From: Phycicoccus sp. HDW14
GTDB taxonomy: Bacteria > Actinomycetota > Actinomycetes > Actinomycetales > Dermatophilaceae
Direction of reading: 5' to 3'
DNA length: 64,000 nucleotides
Assembly (NCBI RefSeq): GCF_011383005.1
Contig: NZ_CP049935.1
Coordinates: 3,596,001-3,660,000, forward strand
Shown: in pieces, positions 60,024 to 64,000 of the stretch
How the letters are laid out: each line of letters opens with the position of its first letter
Position numbering within the stretch: the stretch's first letter is position 1
The notes under the pieces: model-generated
Told to the model about the DNA's origin: nothing
The model's input: the letters and a program-made list of their open reading frames with translations, nothing else
The model's database searches: none
Translations under genes and position numbers: made by a program

Positions 60024-60907
60024 CCTCGCCCGCCCCCGGTCCCCGCGACCGGGTGAGTGCACCTGCGGCGGTACGGCTCACGGCCCGCGAGCGGCGGCGG
60101 CGGGCCGTCACCGGGGGCGGGTCGCGCTCGGCGCCGGCCCCGCTGCTCCTCCCGGCGCTGGTGGCCGTGGCCTTCCTCGTCATCCCGCTCGTGGGTCTGC
60201 TCGTCCGGGCGCCGTGGTCCGACGCGTGGCGGATCCTCCACGGGTCGCAGGCCGCCGAGGCGCTGCGGCTGTCGCTGTGGACCTCGACCGTCGCGACCCT
60301 CATCGCCCTCGTCGTCGGCGTGCCGCTGGCGTGGGTGCTGGCCCGTACCGACCTCCCGGGCCTGCGGGTGATCCGGGCCCTGGTCACCCTGCCGCTCGTC
60401 CTGCCGCCCGTGGTCGGTGGCGTGGCGCTGCTGCTGGCGTTCGGGCGCAACGGTTTCCTGGGCCGCTACCTCGACCAGTGGTTCGGCATCACGATCCCGT
60501 TCAGCTCGACCGCGGTCGTCATGGCCGAGACCTTCGTGGCGATGCCCTTCCTCGTCGTCACCGTGGAGGGGGCGCTGCGGGCCGCGAACCGCGGGTACGA
60601 GGAGGCGGCGGCGACCCTCGGCGCACGGCGGATGACGGTCTTCCGGCGGGTCACGCTGCCGATGGTCGCGCCGTCGCTGGCCGCCGGCGCCGTGCTCTGC
60701 TGGGCGCGGGCCCTGGGCGAGTTCGGGGCCACCATCACCTTCGCCGGCAGCTTTCCCGGTCGCACCCAGACGATGCCCATCGCCGTGTACTACGCGCTCG
60801 AGGCCGACCCGGACGCCGCCATCCTGCTCAGCCTCGTCCTGCTCCTCGTCTCCGTGGCCGTCCTCGTCGGGCTGCGCGACCGCTGGCTGCGCAGCGGTGC
60901 GGCATGA
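60020..60907 (+). CDS. modB: Molybdate ABC transporter permease, ModB
   Basis: 295 residues from GTG 60020. Six membrane helices (LLLPALVAVAFLVIPLVGLL; STVATLIALVVGVPLAWVLA) and the EAA loop GYEEAAATLGARRMTVFRRV typical of ModB. GEFGATITFAGSFPGRTQTM is the family's signature outer loop. Basic ~40-residue N-terminal tail before helix one. Its stop overlaps the ModC start (ATGA). Confidence 0.95.
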   Translation: MTSPAPGPRDRVSAPAAVRLTARERRRRAVTGGGSRSAPAPLLLPALVAVAFLVIPLVGLLVRAPWSDAWRILHGSQAAEALRLSLWTSTVATLIALVVGVPLAWVLARTDLPGLRVIRALVTLPLVLPPVVGGVALLLAFGRNGFLGRYLDQWFGITIPFSSTAVVMAETFVAMPFLVVTVEGALRAANRGYEEAAATLGARRMTVFRRVTLPMVAPSLAAGAVLCWARALGEFGATITFAGSFPGRTQTMPIAVYYALEADPDAAILLSLVLLLVSVAVLVGLRDRWLRSGAA

Positions 60908-62000
60908 CGGGCACCCGGCCGCCGGGCGCGGGCCTGTCCGTCGAGGCCGAGGTCGTGCGGGGTCCGTTCACCCTCCGGGCGGCGGTGACGGCCGCGGCCG
61001 GCGAGGTGGTGGCCGTGCTCGGCCCGAACGGCTCGGGCAAGTCGACGCTGCTGGGGGCGCTCGCCGGGCTCGTGCCGCTGTCCGCCGGTCGGGTCACCCT
61101 CGACGGCAGCGTGTTCGACGACGCCACCGACGGCACGTTCGTCGAGGCCGCCCAGCGCCCGGTGGGCTTCGTCTTCCAGGACTACCGGCTCTTCCCGCAC
61201 CTCTCGGTGCTCGACAACGTCGCGTTCTCGCCGCACGTCCGGGGGATGTCGCGGGGTGCGGCGCGGGCCGTGGCCGCGGGCTGGCTCGACCGGCTCGGGC
61301 TGGCCGAGCTGGCCCGCCGCCGACCGGACCGGCTGTCCGGGGGTCAGGCCCAGCGGGTGGCGCTGGCGCGGGCCCTGGCCGGCGACCCGTCCCTGCTGCT
61401 CCTCGACGAGCCGCTGTCGGCGCTGGACGCCCGCACCCGGCTCGACGTCCAGACCGAGCTGCGGACCCACCTCGCCGACTTCCCCGGCCCGTGCCTGCTC
61501 GTGACCCACGACCCGCTCGAGGCCCTGGTGCTCGCCGACCGGCTCGTCGTGCTCGAGGAGGGGCGGGTCGTCCAGGAGGGCTCGCCGGCCGAGGTCGCGC
61601 GCCGGCCGGCGACCGAGTACGTCGCCCGGCTCGTCGGGCTCAACCTGTACCCCGGCACCGCCGACGGTCCGACCGTCACGCTCGAGGCCGGGGGACGTTC
61701 GTCGTGCCCGACCACGAGGAGCGCGGGGAGGTGCTCGTCGCCCTGCGGCCCTCGGCCGTCACCGTCAGCACCGCTGCGCCGCAGGCCTCCAGCGCGCGCA
61801 ACACCTGGCCGGCGACCATCGCGGGGCTGACCCTGCTCACCGACCGGGTCCGCCTCGACCTCGACGGCCGCCCGCCGGTCCTCGTCGACGTGACGCCGGC
61901 CGCCGTCGCCGAGCTCGACCTGTCGCCCGGCCGCGAGGTCTGGCTGTCGGCCAAGGCCGTCGACCTCGAGGTCTACGGCCGCACCCACGACGACGGCTGA
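60904..62000 (+). CDS. modC: Molybdate ABC transporter ATPase, ModC (single-base frameshift)
   Basis: The ATPase domain is complete: Walker A LGPNGSGKSTLLGALAGL, signature LSGGQAQRVALARALA, Walker B LLLLDEPLSALDARTRLD, and the switch His in LLVTHDPLEALVLA. The frame is lost in the G5 run 61690-61694, in the C-terminal TOBE part. One added G gives GTFVVPDHEERGEVLVALRP, then LDGRPPVLVDVTPAAVAELD and the stop at 62000, for 365 residues, the usual ModC length with its TOBE (regulatory molybdate) domain. Assembly error is more likely than loss. ATG 60904. Confidence 0.93.
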
Positions 62001-62023
62001 CGCCCGGACCTCACCGCCCGCGG

Positions 62024-62515
62024 TCAGAGCGGCCGGTGCATCACGTGCAGGCCGACCCGTCCGTGCCGTCGTGACTCGAAGGCCTCCGGCACGGTGCCGA
62101 CGACCACGAAGCCGAGCGAGCGCCAGAGGGCCACGGCCGCGGTGTTGGTCTCGACGACCGCGTTGAACTGCATCGCGGTGTGGCCCGCGGCGCGGGCGTG
62201 CGCGAGCACCCACTCGCCGAGGGCGCGGCCGACACCCCGACCCCGTGCGGTCTCGGCGACCATGAACGACGCCGTGGCCACGTGGGCGCCGCGTCCCGGC
62301 CGGTTGGGCCCGGTCTTCGCCGAGCCGAGCAGCGCCCCGGTCCCCTCGTCGACGGCCACGACCGTGAGACCGGGTGGTGCCTCGACCCACAGGGCCTCGA
62401 TCTCGGTGTCACCGAGGTCCTCGGGGTACGCGTACGTCTCGCCGTCGTCGACGACGGCGTGGAAGAGCGGGAGGAACGCCGGGAGGTCGGTGGCGACGAA
62501 GGGACGGATGAGCAC
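62024..62515 (-). CDS. GNAT-family N-acetyltransferase
   Basis: 163 residues. IRPFVATDLPAFLPLFHAVV opens the fold, GPNRPGRGAHVATASFMVAE leads into the acetyl-CoA loop ARGRGVGRALGEWVLAHARA, and NAVVETNTAAVALWRSLGFV is the C-terminal strand and helix. Small-molecule or peptide substrate not predictable. It is convergent with modC and lies downstream of the PPOX gene in the same direction. Confidence 0.93.
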   Translation of the reverse strand: MLIRPFVATDLPAFLPLFHAVVDDGETYAYPEDLGDTEIEALWVEAPPGLTVVAVDEGTGALLGSAKTGPNRPGRGAHVATASFMVAETARGRGVGRALGEWVLAHARAAGHTAMQFNAVVETNTAAVALWRSLGFVVVGTVPEAFESRRHGRVGLHVMHRPL

Positions 62516-62539
62516 GCCCCGAGGGTAGGCCCGGCGGGC

Positions 62540-62974
62540 TCAGGCCTCGTGCGGCGGCCGCAGGTGCATCCACGGCCGGGTGAGCGAGAAGCGCCGGCCG
62601 GTCAGCTCGTCGACCGTGATGGCCACGACGTTGAGCTTGACGGTGTCGACCCAGGGCCGCAGCGGAAGCTCCTCGGTCTCGTCGGCCTCGGCGCCGTCGA
62701 GGGTGCGCGCGCGGCCGCGGACGACGACGCTGCGGGCCTCCTCGTCGTCGATCTCGTCGATCTCGAAGGCGACGTCGGCGTTCATCGTCAGGCCGAGGAG
62801 CTTGCTGCCCTCGGCCGTGCGGACGACGATGCGGTCCTGGGCGTCGATGGCGTAGTTGATCGGCGTGATGTGCACCTCGTCGGCCAGGTGGAAGGCCAGC
62901 CGCCCGAACTCGTTGCCGCGCAACATCGCCCACGATTCCTCGCGGGACAGCGTGGTGACCGGTGACTCGCTCAT
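62540..62974 (-). CDS. Pyridoxamine-5'-phosphate-oxidase-fold flavin protein
   Basis: 144 residues from ATG 62974 (ribosome site AGGAGG). The split-barrel FMN-binding fold shows ESWAMLRGNEFGRLAFHLAD, then VHITPINYAIDAQDRIVVRT, EGSKLLGLTMNADVAFEID and ARSVVVRGRARTL. This is the NimA-like/actinobacterial PPOX group, which binds FMN or F420 and is often induced by stress. Substrate unknown. A small palindrome lies just upstream. Confidence 0.9.
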   Translation of the reverse strand: MSESPVTTLSREESWAMLRGNEFGRLAFHLADEVHITPINYAIDAQDRIVVRTAEGSKLLGLTMNADVAFEIDEIDDEEARSVVVRGRARTLDGAEADETEELPLRPWVDTVKLNVVAITVDELTGRRFSLTRPWMHLRPPHEA

Positions 62975-63005
62975 GGATGCCTCCTGCGGCGCCTCGGGAC
63001 CAACT

Positions 63006-63020
63006 ACTACGAAGTGTAGT
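63006..63020. promoter_or_regulatory. ACTAC-GAAGT-GTAGT palindrome
   Basis: A perfect 5-5-5 inverted repeat in an AT-rich spot 32 bases upstream of the PPOX start and 58 bases before the divergent monooxygenase start. It may be an operator shared by both genes. Confidence 0.45.
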
Positions 63021-63077
63021 GGGAAACCTCTCCGGTGTCCGCCCCGGGCCGTGTGATGTGGGCGTAGTCTCCCGACC

Positions 63078-64000
63078 GTGGAGGACACGCGCGTCGAGGA
63101 GGTCGTCGTCGTGGGCGCCGGGCCGGGTGGGCTGGCGGTCGCCGCGGCGCTGCGGACCCGGGGGTCGACGCGCTCGTCGTCGACCGGGCCCGGCAGGTCG
63201 GGGAGTCGTGGCGCAACCACTACGACCGCCTGCACCTGCACACCCCACGGGGCTGGTCGCACCTCCCGGGGTACCGCATCCCGCGCCGGTTCGGCCGCTG
63301 GGTCGCCCGTGCCGACGTCGTGCGCTACCTCGAGGAGTACGCCGACCACCACCGGGTGCGGCTGCGGCTCGGCACCCCCGTCGAACGGGTGGAGCGGGTC
63401 GGGGCGGGAGCGCCCGACGGCGCCCGCTGGACGGTGCGCCTCGGTGACGGCTCGAGCGTCGCGGCCCGGCACGTCGTCGTCGCGACCGGCTACAACCACA
63501 CGCCCGTCGAGCCCTCGTGGCCCGGCCTCGACACCTTCACCGGCGAGCTCGTGCTCGCCCGTGACTACCGCACCGGGCGTCCGTGGGCCGGCCGCGACGT
63601 GCTCGTCGTCGGCACCGGGAACACGGGCACCGAGATCGCCACCGACCTCGCCGAGCAGGGCGCGACCCGGGTCTGGCTCGCCGTCCGGACGCCCCCGCAC
63701 ATCCTGTCCCGCACCCGTTTCGGGGTGCCGGCCCAGGCCACCGGCATCGCCGTCCGCCGGCTGCCCCCGAAGGTCGTCGACCGCGTCGCCGGCGTGCTGG
63801 CGGTCGTCCAGGAGCCCGACCTCTCCGAGCACGGGATGCCCCGCGCCGGCCGCGACCTGTACTCCCGCGTGCTCGACGGGCGCATCCCGGTGCAGGACGT
63901 CGGGGTCGTGGCGGCCATCCGGGCCGGACGCGTCGAGCCGGTCGCCGCGGTCGAGTCGCTCGACGGCGGCGAGGTGGTGCTGGCCGACGGCACCCGGGTG
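63078..64000 (+). CDS. FAD-dependent monooxygenase/oxidoreductase, N-terminal part (single-base frameshift)
   Basis: GTG 63078 opens VEDTRVEEVVVVGAGPGGLA, a GxGxxG FAD loop. Register is lost in the G5 run 63160-63164. One added G continues VDALVVDRARQVGESWRNHY, then TPRGWSHLPGYRIPRRFGRW, the second nucleotide loop VLVVGTGNTGTEIATDLAEQ and TRTRFGVPAQATGIAV-like text to the right edge. It belongs to the flavin-containing/YUCCA-like monooxygenase group using NADPH. The C-terminus is outside the window. It is divergent from the PPOX gene, with an ACTAC palindrome between them. Confidence 0.88.
   Translation, partial: MEDTRVEEVVVVGAGPGGLAVAAALRTRGSTRSSSTGPGRSGSRGATTTTACTCTPHGAGRTSRGTASRAGSAAGSPVPTSCATSRSTPTTTGCGCGSAPPSNGWSGSGRERPTAPAGRCASVTARASRPGTSSSRPATTTRPSSPRGPASTPSPASSCSPVTTAPGVRGPAATCSSSAPGTRAPRSPPTSPSRARPGSGSPSGRPRTSCPAPVSGCRPRPPASPSAGCPRRSSTASPACWRSSRSPTSPSTGCPAPAATCTPACSTGASRCRTSGSWRPSGPDASSRSPRSSRSTAARWCWPTAPG

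Overview
The window is very GC-rich, densely coding DNA with frequent GTG starts, one TTG start and many ATGA/GTGA stop-start overlaps. Ribosomal protein variants without zinc-binding Cys, an actinobacterial-type Rsm22-like protein, YhgE/Pip and DUF222/HNH proteins, and PHB-type and fatty-acid-type catabolic genes all point to a high-GC actinobacterium. I infer Micrococcales, perhaps Intrasporangiaceae or Dermatophilaceae. No rRNA, tRNA, CRISPR array, prophage or insertion sequence was seen. The region reads as ordinary chromosome with some lineage-specific islands.

Layout. 1-2.5 kb: tail of a subtilisin-like protease facing an ECF-type sigma factor and its small partner gene, then a secreted protein with two repeats. 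2.5-5.1 kb: WYL regulator divergent from a DHA2 efflux pump. 5.2-8.7 kb: aminotransferase plus aldehyde dehydrogenase (amine/putrescine-type catabolism) and a PEBP protein. 8.8-11.2 kb: a divergent Zur-type zinc-starvation locus (S14, L33, L28 | L31 remnant, COG0523, L32, L36) around a near-palindromic Zur box. 11.2-14.2 kb: HU, Rsm22-like protein, and a thioredoxin / CstR-like repressor / methyltransferase group with two similar operators. 14.2-19.2 kb: methyltransferase, alcohol dehydrogenase, GyrI-like protein, epimerase, Gly-rich membrane protein, PPK2. 19.2-26.2 kb: PucR-type regulator, 3-hydroxybutyrate dehydrogenase, a JmjC/cupin oxygenase coupled to a small three-repeat acidic protein, and a DUF294/exonuclease pair. 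26.2-33.9 kb: LysR regulator; a five-gene flavin/iron-sulfur electron-transfer operon with ApbE; an MMPL transporter with its TetR. 34-41 kb: SnoaL-like protein, class V aminotransferase, three small exported proteins, GNAT, DUF952, NAD synthetase. 41-48 kb: TetR divergent from a degenerate ABC ATPase and YhgE/Pip; DUF2231; quinone oxidoreductase; MFS; hypothetical protein. 48-53 kb: HNH/DUF222 protein, crotonase, molybdopterin oxidoreductase. 53-58.7 kb: TetR divergent from an ACAD-SDR-kinase-SDR-dehydrogenase catabolic operon. 58.8-62 kb: molybdate regulator and modABC. 62-64 kb: GNAT, PPOX and a truncated FAD monooxygenase.

A cross-cutting result is that eight otherwise intact genes are each broken by one missing base inside a G or C run of 4-5 (near 824, 16094, 16627, 25876, 52093, 55790, 61692 and 63162). 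Adding one base restores a full-length family-typical protein in every complete case. This looks like homopolymer undercalling in the assembly, not eight pseudogenes, and those genes are annotated here as whole.

Likely functional links: zinc limitation derepresses both arms of the Zur locus; sulfur or metal stress may control thioredoxin through the CstR-like repressor; modABC supplies molybdate for the molybdopterin oxidoreductase; the TetR/ACAD/kinase group resembles 4-hydroxyacyl-CoA catabolism; and the electron-transfer operon probably passes electrons across the membrane to a flavinylated or other exported acceptor. Several convergent gene pairs are separated by long, near-perfect hairpins that probably act as bidirectional terminators.
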